This document shows, one piece after another, positions 25,051 through 36,239 of a stretch of 64,000 nucleotides of DNA. Source of the DNA: Caprimulgus europaeus. Taxonomy: Eukaryota > Chordata > Aves > Caprimulgiformes > Caprimulgidae. Where the stretch lies: assembly GCA_907165065.1 (NCBI GenBank), contig OU015523.1:26873834-26937833 (forward strand). The letters run 5' to 3'. A program made the position numbers and the translations under genes. Position 1 is the first letter of the stretch, and the number at the start of each line of letters is the position of its first letter. The notes under the pieces were generated by a model. The model was not told the origin of the DNA. It searched no databases and was given only the letters and a program-made list of their open reading frames with translations.

Positions 25051-27940
25051 TGATTAATTCCTCGTGTCACAGGCTTCAGACGAGCTGCCACTCAGTCCAC
25101 TGGCTCCCGAAATCTGAATTCCTAAGGACACCCCTCTGGGGTGACTTTATCTCACCAGCCTGACACACTGTGAGAGCAGCCAGAAACTGAAATACTCAGT
25201 CAACCCACAGAGGAGACTTGTACATCAGCTACGCGTGAACCAGCCTGTACATGGTCCCCTTCAAACAGCTAAACTGCATCGTCCTTGGCATTGCATTGCA
25301 TTTTCAGAGAGCAATTCACCAGCAAGGCATAAAATAAAATAAAAAAACTTCTGACCTACTCTGCACCTCTTGCTGCTTCCCTCGACTCCTTTATGTCCTG
25401 AGGATTTCTCCCTGGGTACATATCTGGATGGTGCTTCTGTAAGAGGATGCACGTTCAAAACACACAGGCAATTGCCTCCCACTAAGCTATCTACAGGTGC
25501 AAAAGTGTTTGCAGGATCAGGAACTACAGGGATTTTAAAATTACTCATGGATCTGGTTTTACTTAATTTACTACTTCCATGTAACTGTCTCTGGATTAGG
25601 ATTTGAGCAGCACCATCTTCAAGATCAGGGCTATTTAATGGTTGCTATAAATAAGAAATACCAATGCAAAACCTAAACCAGCTGTGTTTATCCACCAAAT
25701 TCCCCTACCTTGACTCCACACCAATTAGAGAGAAGAAGAAAAACTGGTATCAAACTATTCTTGGAATGAAGCAGACAACACAGTAAATACTTTTACAAAC
25801 AGAAATAAAATTAATTAACAAATTAACATTTACAAGTCTCTATGATACTTCAAATAATAGAGAGTATTAAGTGATAACCATATTCTTGCAGTTGTCCCCT
25901 CTCCAGCCCAGCAATGACCACGAATTGAAAAAAGGACAAAGTCATTAAGAAAATAAAAAATAAATAAAATGGCAAAAGGTATGTGCAGGAGGGCAGTTCT
26001 CCCTCCCACAACAGAGTTACACACACTGTTGTGCCACTGCAATGATTAAACAGCTGTAGAGAGGCTGTGGGGCTCCACATGCCTGGGTGCTACGGATGCT
26101 GGAGGAAAGGATGGGAGGAGATGACTCTATTTTGGGGCAGCCAGAGATGAGATAGTTGAAGTGATTTGATGCGGCACAATCATTCTTACACATCCCATTA
26201 TCAGAAACAGGCACACAAGCCGAGTTTCCTGGTACAGCAGTCAGCTTTAGCCCACTTCAAACAGCAGCTCTGGTTCAACTTTACATCTAAGTACTTGCAG
26301 TGTCAGATGTTTCTGATAAATCTGCCCACGCTTAGAAAGCACCAGGTGCCCCCGTGACCACAGGCCCTCCTGAGAAGCACCAGAGTCCTCCACCTCGATA
26401 GCAGGAAAGGGCTGAAGGAGGGATGGATGGGACTAGATGCACCGTTTGGACCTGAAAGCTCTGGAATAATTGATCCTTAGCCTTGTGGCTAATCTGAAGA
26501 CTGAACGAGCATAGCCAACAGCTCCCATTTGTGGGCCAGGCAGGAGAAACAAAGGGGAGGAAGCCCAGGGGAGAGAACTGCCTCCTCCCTCAAGCAGGCA
26601 AGCAGGTTTGGTGAGCCACGAGTGACTCAGAAGGCAAGAGGGGCTGCTGCTACCTGCCTTCGGGTTCACTCGGGCACGGCCAGCACTCGCTATCTTCAGC
26701 CCATTCGAACAGCCCGGCAGGCAGAGTGGCATTCAGAGCTCCAACGGCACCCACCCTTAATCACTCCCACCAAGACAGCTCTGCCATTACACGGAAACTG
26801 ATGTGTAAGGATACACAGGCGTGCGTGCACACAGGCTCCCAGAGATACAAAGCAATTATGCCCCAGTCCTGAAAGAGGAACATACATGCTTACTGCAACA
26901 GATCACAAGTGATTGTCTGAAACGTTTTTCAGCTTCAGAGGACTAAAGGAGGCACACCCTTTTCCTGTCAATGTTAGGTCCATTTGCATCCTGTCACAGC
27001 AGTTCAGGGCATCTTCTCCTGCTGGTTCGCTGTTACCTCTAGCAAATCCTTGGCATGGCCGGGACCCCCCACAAGACATGAACTCCATGTGCCTTCCTCC
27101 CTGTAAGAGCTGCTTTCAGAAAGTTTCAGACAACTAAGTCAGAAGTCAGCAAGTCCCAAGTCGGTTTGACCACTGGTGGATTTTAAATCAATGCAGATGG
27201 ATAAAAGACAAGCAGTGATTTCCCCTTCCCATCGTGACCTGTAGCACTGGAATAAGAAACAGCAAGTAATAAATAGCAAGACTGATGTATGGAGAGAGAT
27301 GGACGGAAGAATAAAAGATGCCATCATGTAGCTAAGATCTGGGTTCTTTTGTAGATACAGTACTTGATTTGGTTGATCTAGTTGTTGCTGCAATTCTCAT
27401 GAGGAGCTGGAGGGAGGCAAGGGAAGCCTTCTCCCTGGGGGCAGACCAGCCAACCCACCTTCCTCCAAAGCTTTGCTGAGAAACAAGACGATGGGCCTTC
27501 CAGGAAGCCTGGCTGGTGCAAGCACCCCACAAGGGCCCAGGCTGCAGAGAGCGGGTGGCCCTGGCTGCCTGGGCACACAGCAGAGCGACTGGCTGACAAC
27601 AGCCTTGCCCAGAGCCCTCCCAGCCGTGCCGCAGCTTGTCAGCTCACGCCTGCCCACTGCGGGAGAACAGGCGTTCCCAGGCCCCAGCCCCGCCACCCCG
27701 GCTCGGCTGCTGCATTTGGATACACGCCCTTTGATGTGGGCTTCCTCTGCAGACGCACGAGCCAACTTATATAAATCTTAACGTTCTCCTGCGCTAAGCG
27801 ATTAGTGAAGACCTACTAAAACCTGTTTTAAGACAACCTAGCATATTTCACTCAAAACAGGCTAGAGACAACCACACCAGCTGCAGAGCTGGACAACTGG
27901 AGGGGCTGTCACCTCCAGAAACCTGAAGAAGTGGCCATCA
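25051..27940. other. Non-coding DNA with GC-rich block
   Basis: 25,051-27,400 is unique sequence with AT-rich low-complexity patches at 25,800-25,830 and 25,948-25,975. From 27,470 to 27,750 the DNA is GC-rich with scattered CpGs. Long open frames exist on both strands of that block (to 122 codons), none with an ATG-led recognisable protein. A TATA-like site on the minus strand borders it at 27,766-27,773 and is listed separately. Confidence 0.5.
27735..27773 (-). promoter_or_regulatory. Candidate TATA box on minus strand
   Basis: On the minus strand TATATAAG (27,773-27,766) matches the vertebrate TATA consensus. It is followed by about 300 bases of GC-rich sequence (27,750 down to 27,450), where the region 25-35 bases downstream would be a start site. 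The adjacent open frame has no ATG near its start, so if transcribed this would be a 5' untranslated exon or a non-coding RNA. TATA-like words are common and no initiator or downstream splice donor was confirmed. Confidence 0.15.
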
Positions 27941-27947
27941 GCTAACC

Positions 27948-28117
27948 CCTTGCCCAAGGAAGTTGTGGATCCTCCCCCTTGGAAGTGTTCAAGGCCAGGC
28001 TGGACGAGGCTTTGAGCAACCTGGTCTAGTGGAAGGTGTCCCTGCTCATGGCAGGGGGGCTGGAACTGGATGATCTTTAAGGTCCCTTCCAACCCAAACC
28101 ATTCTATGATACTATGA
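27948..28117 (+). mobile_element. CR1 LINE 3' fragment (older subfamily)
   Basis: About 170 bases of the CR1 3' end. It begins in the segment encoding the ORF2 C-terminus (AAGTTGTGGAT and GTTCAAGGCCAGGCTGGA words), continues through GGCTGGAACTGGATGATCTT, and ends CCAACCCAAACCATTCTATG plus a decayed second octamer. CR1 copies by target-primed reverse transcription and is usually 5'-truncated like this. The 3' end matches the 34.8 and 46.9 kb copies and differs from the 35-57 kb group. There is no coding capacity. A minus-strand frame across it (27,862-28,464) is an antisense artefact. Confidence 0.93.
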
Positions 28118-31100
28118 AAAGGGCACACATTTACCCTCCTCCTTTTCAGCTGAATAAAGATGATATCACTGAGAAAAGCCCCTTTTTCTCCCAGTGTCAG
28201 CAAGACAAATCCCAGCAACCCTAAAGGGAGTCCACAGGCTCTCCCAGATATCCAGCTGAGACGAAGAGACCACTGCCACAGAGCCCGGAGGAGAAGGGTC
28301 CCCCCAACACGGCATGGTCCACTGCAGGACAGTACCTCCTCAGTGGTGAAAGGAAGGGACAGAGACTCCCATCGGACACAAGCCAAGTCCGTATCCTGCA
28401 TAAAGGTGTATTTATCAACCCTAATTAACATCCCAGGCCCCAGGCTTCTCACACCCTGGCACACCTGCTAATTAGCACACATGAGTTAATATCATTTTAA
28501 CAATGGATTATCACTTTGGACAGAAAAATGGTTGGGAGTCACTTCAGTACAGTGACTCACCCTGAGCACAGCAGGAAGGTAAGATATGAAGAGCATCAGA
28601 TGCGCTTGCACAGGGCTACACAGACCGTATCTCTTTAACTACAGGTTACTTTACAAAGCCAAGGTGCTTCAAAAATTCAAGATTTTATCTGTCTGATTTT
28701 CCACCTGTACAAACAGATGCCTTGGAGAAGCGTCCTGTCTCCATCCTCCAGACAACTGGAGCCACTCAGGTCTTTCTTCAAGTACTTAATAGCCACAGTG
28801 GAGATTCTAAATGGTCCCAGCCACCATCATTATTGCCTGCTTTGGCCAGGCACGTTTCAGGACACAACCTAGAGCCCAGCAGGCACCTACCATCTGCCAG
28901 GAACAACCACAGGAGAACACAAAGGTGCTGATGCCCAACGCCAGCTTCGGTGCTACCCCATAGGTCCCATAACCACAAACCAATCTGGTGGTGCAGGCAG
29001 GCACTCCAGCATACGTTACTGCAACATTAAGTTCCTTTTTCATATAACACTGTAAATTACAGCCCTGTGAATGCAACCTGGGCTTCAAAGTTCAAGCCAG
29101 CTCCAGCACATCACTGTGGGTGCTGTAGCCAAGCCATGCACTGGCTTTCACCCTGGTAACCCCCCTGCCCTGGGAGCAACACCCACACTTGTGCCTGTGC
29201 AGCCTCATGCATCTGGCAGGAGGGACTGTGATCAAGAATAGTGCTAGAGCAAAGGGTTGTCTCTGTGTAGGTGGGGACACAGTTTGGCTCAAGCCATCTT
29301 ATATTCAATAATAAATTGAGGAAGAAATTCGACTTAGCCTGCATTTTTTTTAAAGCCTCAGCTTTCAAACTGGATCTTTGTGAGGGAGAAGCTCACAAGA
29401 GGGCACTGGTGGAAAACCATCACACCACCATCAGAATCACTTCTACACCCTCAAATTGATGTTTACCACTGCCTGCCTTCACTTTATCCAATAAAAACCT
29501 GCAAACTGACCCTTGACAATTAAAGAATGTTAACACCATGAAAAATTATACTAGATCGAACGTACCCATACTGCCTGTTATCAGAGATTTTCTCAGCCTC
29601 ATGTTTCTATTTGGGATTAGGAAGGGAGCTGTGAAAGGCAGGTATTGTTCAGCCACAAATAGTTCCCTTTCAGGCTCTACAGAAGAAAGGTAATGAACTA
29701 CAGGGCTGGGGTTTTTCTCCCTTTTGGAGAGGTCAGCAGATATATCAACTCATGGGAAAACTGATCCCCGTTGTTACACTGCAAGGATAGTTGAGAAAGG
29801 GAGTGGATGCTGGCAATGAGCCAGCACCCTTCCCTCTGAAACCAAGACAAATGGCAAGAGACATGAACCACCTCTGAAGCAAACACAAGTTAAAATGTAA
29901 GGTTTGCATTTAATCGCACTGCTTGTGGCTGGCAGTTGTCGCACAGACTTTGCAGCGCGTACACAAGCACTTTGCTTGCAGACAGGCAAAGGTAGGGCTC
30001 CTTCTCTTTACTGGGACCATCCAGGTGTGTGCAGGTAAAATACACACCTCTGTGTATAAAGGATTAATATCTATAGAAGAGACCCGCTTCAGTCATCTAG
30101 CCTCAAGAAAATACCCACAATGGTGAAGCTCTCCTGGACATGCACACAAGCACGCGCGCATGCACGTACCCAAAGTCACCACGAGCTCCTGCACCTCCCC
30201 AGCACTGGGATGGTTTTATAGGGTGCCCAACGCCGTCCAGCTGTGCACAGTGGCTCCAGGCCAGCTCCCCCCGGCTGGGGCAGCGGGTACCACTGCCACA
30301 CCCCACGTTGCACAAGACTCGCAGCAGCGCCCGTGAGCCCGTTCGGTCCTTACCGCAACTGCCAAGTGGTGCAATGGCAGGCCAGAGTTTAACGGAACAG
30401 GGACTGTTTCCTTTTTCAATGAGAAGGCTCAAGAAGGAACATTTTATTCAAGGCCAAACACCTCCTCTCATTTCTTTGGAAGAAACTAGGCGGTAGCCGC
30501 TGTCATTTCCATGCTGCGTTCTAACACGCTTCCACCACATCCCTGCAAATAGTTTTAATTTTGTTGGAAAATCATCTCAAAATGAGAGTGACAAGCTGTA
30601 CAGTGGTGATGATGCTGTCAAAGGATGGATCTTGTAGGTTTACATTAGTTGTCAAGATTTCTCAATACTAAAAATAGGTATCACAAGCTTTTGGATTCAC
30701 TGCATTGAAGTATTAAATGTACAGGATATTCGCACCTTCAAAAGAGCCTAAAGCCACTCAAAGCCAGGCAAAACCAGCATTGTGTGATGCACAGCAAAGG
30801 TCTCTGAGCATTATTTATTTTGAGGAGGAGAAACAACACACTGCCACATGAAATCTTGTAAGAGCTCTGGCCAAAGCAAAGACAAGATGGTGCCCACAAC
30901 ATGAGATACAGCAGCACAATATGGGATGCAAACATATGCAAAGGAAGAAAGAAAGAAACTAGAAAAAAAAAGCTTAGAAGAGAAGAGAAAATCCTGCATC
31001 TTGTTATCCTAGTTCTTGGTCCAGATCCCACTGAAAGGGAGGGCAGCGATCTTCCCATGGCAGCTCCTCCTTCCTCTCCTGCCATCCCTCACCTGCCCCA

Positions 31101-31485
31101 GCCCAGCAAGAAAGTGCCCAGAGCCCTGAGGCTGGAGAAGGATGGGAAAGCCCAGGAAAAGCATGTAGGTTGCTGGAGGGCTGATATTTCCATTCAAGGG
31201 ATGACTCTTCCCCAAGCCGCAGTCCTCCGACAGACCCTGTCCGGGCAGCAGGCTGCCAAAGGGGACATTGTTTGTACGGGTAAGATGGCACAGGAGGAGG
31301 GGGCAGGGGGAAAGAGAGACCATCTACAAACCAAATCCAGCTTGCTTATTCCCTCTGAGTCATCAAGATGACTAGCACAGGAAGAGTTGTCCCTATATTA
31401 GGCCAATATTTATAGCAGAAAGAAAATGAAGCATCATGAGGAATTACTAATTAGATGTTATCATAACACTGTGTAGAACTGAAGC
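28118..31485. other. Non-coding unique DNA
   Basis: No gene or interspersed repeat is recognised. Purine-rich AAAG/GAAA tracts lie at about 30,940-30,995. An alternating purine-pyrimidine run at 30,150-30,169 is listed separately. A moderately GC-rich part at 30,170-30,400 and another at 31,040-31,300 carry overlapping open frames on both strands, up to 156 codons, with no domains. Confidence 0.55.
30150..30169. repeat. 20-bp alternating purine-pyrimidine tract
   Basis: The segment GCACGCGCGCATGCACGTAC alternates purine and pyrimidine at all 20 positions and contains several CG and CA/TG steps. This is the type of sequence able to adopt Z-DNA under negative supercoiling. It lies in unique DNA, with no repeat array around it apart from the preceding CACACA. 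Confidence 0.8.
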
Positions 31486-31489
31486 AGCA

Positions 31490-31665
31490 CTCCAATGTGC
31501 TTTATAAATAATTAACAAATTAACTTTCACAATACCCCCGTGAGGCAAGTATTATCCCCATCTTCTGCATGGCCAAGTAGAGAGCGAGCAGTTCACTCAC
31601 AGCCACAGTCCTTGAGCAGAGGCAGGATTACAGCTGATGCCCTGGTCCCCTGTCACTAACACCTG
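31490..31665 (-). mobile_element. Ancient MIR-like SINE, reverse orientation
   Basis: The plus strand carries, in order, matches to the reverse complement of the MIR SINE: a CTTTATAAATAATTAACAAA-like stretch, a TGAGGCAAGTATTATCCCCAT block, a degraded region where MIR has its antisense GAGGAAACTGAGGC part, CACTCACAGCCACAG-like sequence, and AGCAGAGGCAGGATTACA where MIR has GGCAGAGCCGGGATTCGA. The order and spacing fit MIR over about 175 bases. MIR is a tRNA-derived SINE mobilised by L2 that is old in amniotes and rare in bird genomes. The copy is diverged and non-functional. Confidence 0.72.
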
Positions 31666-34255
31666 AGCCAGGCATGGCCTGATCACCCAGGATGAAAACT
31701 TGACTCAAAACACACTCGTGTTAAGTTAGCCAGAGCACTTGATCTGCTGTCTATGTTTTTATGCCAACACTGAGAAGACAGAAGGTACCTGTCACAGCAT
31801 AAAGCCCGACAGCATGGAAAAAAGCATAGTGGCACAGTTGGCGTAAACCTACCAAAGTCCACGCTGCTGCCTTAAGGAAAGACCTCACCCCACAGCCATG
31901 CGCTGCCCTCACAGCACATGCACCGGTGCTCAAGGCAGGCCAGTCGCTTGCTGGTTCAGGGAACAGCCTGGAGTGAAAATTTGCCACACTGGAAAAATAA
32001 AAAGGCAGAGTTTGGGCAGAGAGGTCCCCTGCCCCAGCCAAGTGCATAGCTGCCAAGTGCATAGGGACAGGACATCAAAGAAGAAGAGGGAACTGGGAGC
32101 CCTCTAGCTACATCTACCATACTGTCAGACCGTGAACCACACTGCTCCTCTCTCCTAGACCTCTGCTCAGGCCACCAAGCAGGGGCTCCTCGGTTATCCT
32201 CCCAGCCCCACGTGTCTCCACACACTGGCCCAGGCTGCACTTTCCAGTTCCTTGCCACTAGGATGAAATGCAGTCGCAGCCGTGAACTTGGGGCTCAAAT
32301 TTAGGGCTGACTGAGCAGCCGACCCCACGTTACCTGGCACGGGCACGACTCCTTTCACTCTAAGAAAAAATTCCAGCTTACACCAGCATGAGATCAAGAC
32401 TCAGCCTCTTCCCTCACTCTCAGGAGGAGCATGACAGATGACATGTCAAAGCCCACAGTTTGTTCAATGGCCACTCTTCCCAGAGGAGGTACCTCCTCAC
32501 AGCTCGTGAAGAAACCTCTTCAGAGCCACAGAGCTAGGTGAGGCCAGGCAGCAGAGGCTGCACCACAGTCAGATCTCCACCATCCCCATCCATCCGTCCC
32601 ACCCTGCCCAAGAAGACTGCAGCCCATGGCTCTGCCATCCTTCCCCCAGAGCTGGAGGGGCACCACCAGCAGAGACAGCACTGCCTGCTCCCTCCAGCGC
32701 TCATCCACCTGTTGGGTGGAGAAAAGCTGACCACAAGCACGTGCAGGTGAGTTCCCATGAGTTCCTCATGTGCTGGGGGCATGAACTGGAGGCGGGGAAA
32801 GTCCCTCCACTCCCAGCAGATCCAAAGGAAACAACTCAGAGCAACTGCCCCTTTCCAGACTTAGCAAACTGAGCACGCAGCTTCAAGCACAAACTATAAA
32901 CGTGTGCTAACTCCACTAGCACAACAGAAAGTGTCCTTCCAGTAATTCTTCTGTCTGGACAGTGCTTCCTTGTGCATCCAACTGCCACCTTTCACCAGAC
33001 CAAGCAAGCTACCACAAGCGTCCTTGGTCTCTCCCTCCCACACTGAGCTTTTTATTGAAGATGACCACAGCAGCATCAATGCCATCTGCACACACTCCCT
33101 GCCTGCACAGCCCAAAGTGGGCTTTAGGAACGAGATTGGCCCAGAAAGCTCCTGCCACAAGCCCTACACTACCTGCCCACCACCAGCCATGCTGCAGACC
33201 AGACCACCTGGCAGACCCAGGCTAAAGGGGGTCTGGTCCCCCTTTCCCATTGGCTGGTCCTCCCTGTGAAGTGTTCCAAGAGTCTCACAGAAAGAAAACA
33301 CATGGGAACAGAAACGGCTGCTATCACGTTCTGTCAGATGCATGTTACTGAAGTAGGCAGACTTGCATTGACTGTAGACATGCTGCATAAAAATAAAAGA
33401 TGCTAGCTGACTGCACGTGTTCTCTTTTATACAAAACAAGCTCAAATTTATTTCTCCTCTTTTTTTTACAAATCTTTACAGCCAGCTGGTAAACAAATTC
33501 CCCTCAATGTCACCTCAATGAGAAGAAGTCCCAACCTGGTTTCAACCTCCTCGGACCAGAGCACGACATGGGAATCACACTGTTGAGCTAATAAATCTCT
33601 CCTGGGAGCCCTGACCTGACACATCTCACTTGCATCCTGACCCAAAGCCCTCTGAGAAGAGCTTGACTTCAGGTTCTGCCCAGAGGGCTACCACCACTGA
33701 CTTTCACAAGATGACTCAAGGTTATAAACACTACAGCTGTCAGACAGGACTACTACAAGGTGACTTGCCATCCCCCAGAGGCATCACAGAGTCTGAAGGA
33801 GGTATGACTCCCTGATTTACATCTTAGTACCTTCCCCTTTTCTCCTTTTCCATTAACTTGTTCTACCTACTTTAAAGGTCTTTTTTCCTTTTAAAAACCT
33901 ACATTGAGTTATGTAACTGGAAGATAAACATTATTTTATCAAGAAGTGTATGGCATTTTTCTACCTTTCCTACTTATACTCCCTTCATTCATTGCCATGA
34001 CACAACATCTCATATAACTATATGACTGTCCACTTGTTTGTTAAGTGCTGTGATCCTCACAATCAACAAACCTTTAATTTCAAAGCATAGTTTCTATCTA
34101 TCTACAGTCACTGTCAAACATCCATACTGGTGGTGCCCACGCCAAGTCTAGTTATGCTGTGTTACAGTGGTCAGAAAGTGAATCACTGGCAGTTTTGTCT
34201 GGATACATGGAGATCTTCACCATGAAGATGCTCAAGGTGAAAAGTGAAGCAGGAT
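31666..34255. other. Non-coding unique DNA
   Basis: No gene is recognised. A short tandem duplication at 32,037-32,064 is listed separately. Several GC-moderate open frames on both strands (31,751-33,269, up to about 103 codons) show no recognisable protein. The 33,830-34,110 stretch is AT-rich unique DNA. Confidence 0.55.
32037..32064. repeat. 15-bp tandem duplication
   Basis: The unit GCCAAGTGCATAGCT (32,037-32,051) is followed directly by GCCAAGTGCATAG (32,052-32,064), identical over 13 bases. It is a simple local duplication, probably from replication slippage. Confidence 0.85.
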
Positions 34256-34258
34256 CAT

Positions 34259-34362
34259 GTTTTCCAGAAAGGCTGTACAGGCTCCATCCTTGGAGGTTTT
34301 CAAAGACCTGCCTGGAAAAAAGCCCTGAGCAGCCAGGTCTGGTTCCAGAGCCAGCCCTACAT
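34259..34362 (+). mobile_element. Old CR1 LINE fragment
   Basis: The words AAAGGCTGTACAGGCTCCAT, CCTTGGAGGTTTTCAAAGAC, CCTGGAAAAAAGCCCTGAGC and AGCCAGGTCTGGTTCCAGAG follow the order of the CR1 region that encodes the end of ORF2 and the short 3' untranslated part. Similarity fades after about 34,362 and the octamer tail is not present, so the 3' end is lost or too diverged. It is the most decayed CR1 relic here and lies 450 bases from the next copy. Confidence 0.65.
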
Positions 34363-34811
34363 GTCCCTTGCCACCTGAGCAACTCTGACTCCTTGACCCC
34401 AGGCTCAGGAGGACACTCCCAAACAATTATCAAATGCCTAGGACCATGCCTGGTAGAGAGGGCAAAACTCCACATTAAGAGGACATGAGCCTTTCACCAT
34501 CAGTATTGGGTCCACCCAGCTACACTGCCTTGAAGCCCCCTCCCAGCTTGTGGGAGGGTTTGATCCAGTCAAACCCTGCCTGTGACCGTAACAGCTGGAT
34601 CCTCCTCCTCCTTCCACACCACCTGCCAAACACGCCTCCCAGCCTAGCTCTACAGCCAGCCACAGCACCCCCAACCTGTTTGAGTTCAAGAGCTGAGGAC
34701 ACACTTAAGCAAACAGGTCTCTGCTAAACTGGACAACACTGAGTGCTGAAACAGCAGGAACACTCACAAAAACAGCTTCACCAGCAAACCTGAAAGCTAA
34801 TGACTTCCAAC

Positions 34812-34897
34812 AGAAGATGTCCCTGCTTATTGCAGGGGGGGGGGAACTAGATGACCTTTAAAGGTCTCTTCCAACCCAAACCATGCTATGATTCTAC
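34812..34897 (+). mobile_element. CR1 LINE 3' tail
   Basis: Only about 85 bases remain: AGATGTCCCTGCTTATTGCAG, a G10 run, GAACTAGATGACCTTTAAAGG, TCTCTTCCAACCCAAACCAT and a GCTATGATTCTA remnant of the octamer tail. The 3' end belongs to the CCAACCCAAACC type shared with 27.9 and 46.9 kb. The long G-run replaces the usual GGGGGTTG and is probably slippage. Confidence 0.88.
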
Positions 34898-35062
34898 TAC
34901 CCAGTGGCAGCAGGATGGCAACCTCCCGTGAGTCCCTAGCAGTCTGCAGAGCACACCTCTATCTACAGCCTTGTTCCCAATCCACAACTGAACAAATCTG
35001 GGGGGTTTCTATACATAATTTAGAAGTCAAGGGCAAAGCATAGCAGAGACATGCTAAGATAG

Positions 35063-36145
35063 GAGAGTACTCCAGTCTTCAAAAAGGGCAAGAAGGAGGA
35101 CCCGGGTAACTACAGACCAGTCAGCCTCACCTCCATCCCTGGGAAGGTGATGGAATGCCTTATCCTTGGTGCCATCTCAAGGCATATCAAGGATAAGAGG
35201 GTCATTAGGGGCAGTCAACATGGCTTCACCAAGGGGAAGTCGTGCTTGACCAACCTTCTAGACTTTTATGAAGACATAACGAGGTGGCTTGATGATGGCA
35301 GAGCAGTGGATGTGGTCTATCTTGATTTCAGTAAAGCATCTGACACGGTCTCCCACAGCATCCTCGCTGCCAAACTGAGGAAGTGTGGACTGGATGATCA
35401 GGTAGTGAGATGGACTGTGAACTGGCTGGTGGGAAGAAGCCAGAGAGTGGTGGTCAATGGGGCAGAGTCTAGTTGGAGACCTGTGTCTAGTGGAGTCCCT
35501 CAGGGGTCAGTACTAGGACCGGTACTATTCAATATATTTGTCAATGATCTGGATGAGGGAATTGAATGCACTGTCAGCAAGTTTGCTGATGATACCAAGC
35601 TGGGAGGAGTGGCTGACACAGCAGAGGGCTGTGCTGCCATCCAGAGAGACCTGGACAGGCTGGAGAGCTGGGCAGGGAAAAACTTGATGAAATATAATAA
35701 TGGCAAGTGTAGGGTGTTGCACCTGGGCAGGAACAACCCCAGGTTCCAGTATAGGTTGGGAGATGATCTATTAGAGAGCAGTGTAGGGGAAAGGGATCTG
35801 GGAGTCCTGGTGGACAGCAGGATGACCATGAGCCAGCACTGTGCCCTTGTGGCCAGGAAGGCCAATGGCATCCTGGGGTGCATTAGAAGGGCTGTGGTTA
35901 GTAGGTCAAGAGAGGTTCTTCTTCCCCTTTACTCTGCCCTGGTGAGGCCACATCTGGAATATTGTGTCCAGTTCTGGGCCCCACAGTTCAAGAAGGACAG
36001 GGAACTGCAGGAGGTTCTGCTTAAACTCGAGAAGGAACTTCTTTACAGCGAGGGTGACAGAGCACTGGCACAGGCTGCCCAGGGAGGTTGTGGAGTCTCC
36101 TTCTCTGGAGACATTCAAGACCTGCCTGGACACCTTCCTGTGTGA
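35063..36145 (+). pseudogene. CR1 ORF2 reverse-transcriptase fragment (broken)
   Basis: An open frame runs from just after a TAG at 35,060-35,062 to a TGA at 36,143-36,145. Numbering residues from the GTG codon at 35,147 (332 codons), RT motif A is LDFSKASD at 59-66 with the catalytic Asp at 60, motif B is GVPQGS at 116-121, and motif C is FADD at 146-149. The upstream frame also keeps NYRPVSL. Residue 65 is Ser where CR1 normally has Phe (SKAFD). After residue about 287 the internal deletion shifts the frame, so the final 45 residues are not CR1 sequence; the true C-terminal frame is seen in frame +3 at 35,964-36,155. No start, endonuclease or intact C-terminus remains, so activity is not expected. 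Confidence 0.9.
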
Positions 36146-36236
36146 ACTCATCTAGGTGTTCCTGCTCTGGCAGGGGGTTGGACTAGATGATCTTTCGAGG
36201 TCCCTTCCAATCCCTGACATTCTGTGATTCTGTGAT
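35063..36236 (+). mobile_element. 5'-truncated CR1 LINE with internal deletion
   Basis: The largest element here. Homology begins within ORF2 just upstream of the NYRPVSL motif (near 35,063-35,075) and runs to the 3' octamers ATTCTGTGATTCTGTG at 36,221-36,236. The endonuclease and ORF1 are missing. At about 36,008-36,013 the reading passes straight from KKDREL to the segment that in the 57.3 kb copy lies about 230 bases further on, so the RATK...GNGCKLEHR part is deleted. The final part is otherwise close to the 38.9 and 57.3 kb copies, indicating one relatively young subfamily. Non-autonomous. Confidence 0.95.
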
Positions 36237-36239
36237 ACT

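Noticed and set aside
26055-26085. GAGAGGCTGTGGGGCTCCAC resembles a CR1 3' coding segment
   Set aside because: Similarity covers only about 20 bases and flanking CR1 words are absent.
27862-28464. Minus-strand 200-codon frame
   Set aside because: Its middle is antisense CR1 sequence from the copy at 27,948-28,117; the frame is a by-product.
35500-35883. Minus-strand 127-codon frame opposite the CR1 RT
   Set aside because: It is the antisense shadow of the reverse-transcriptase coding strand.
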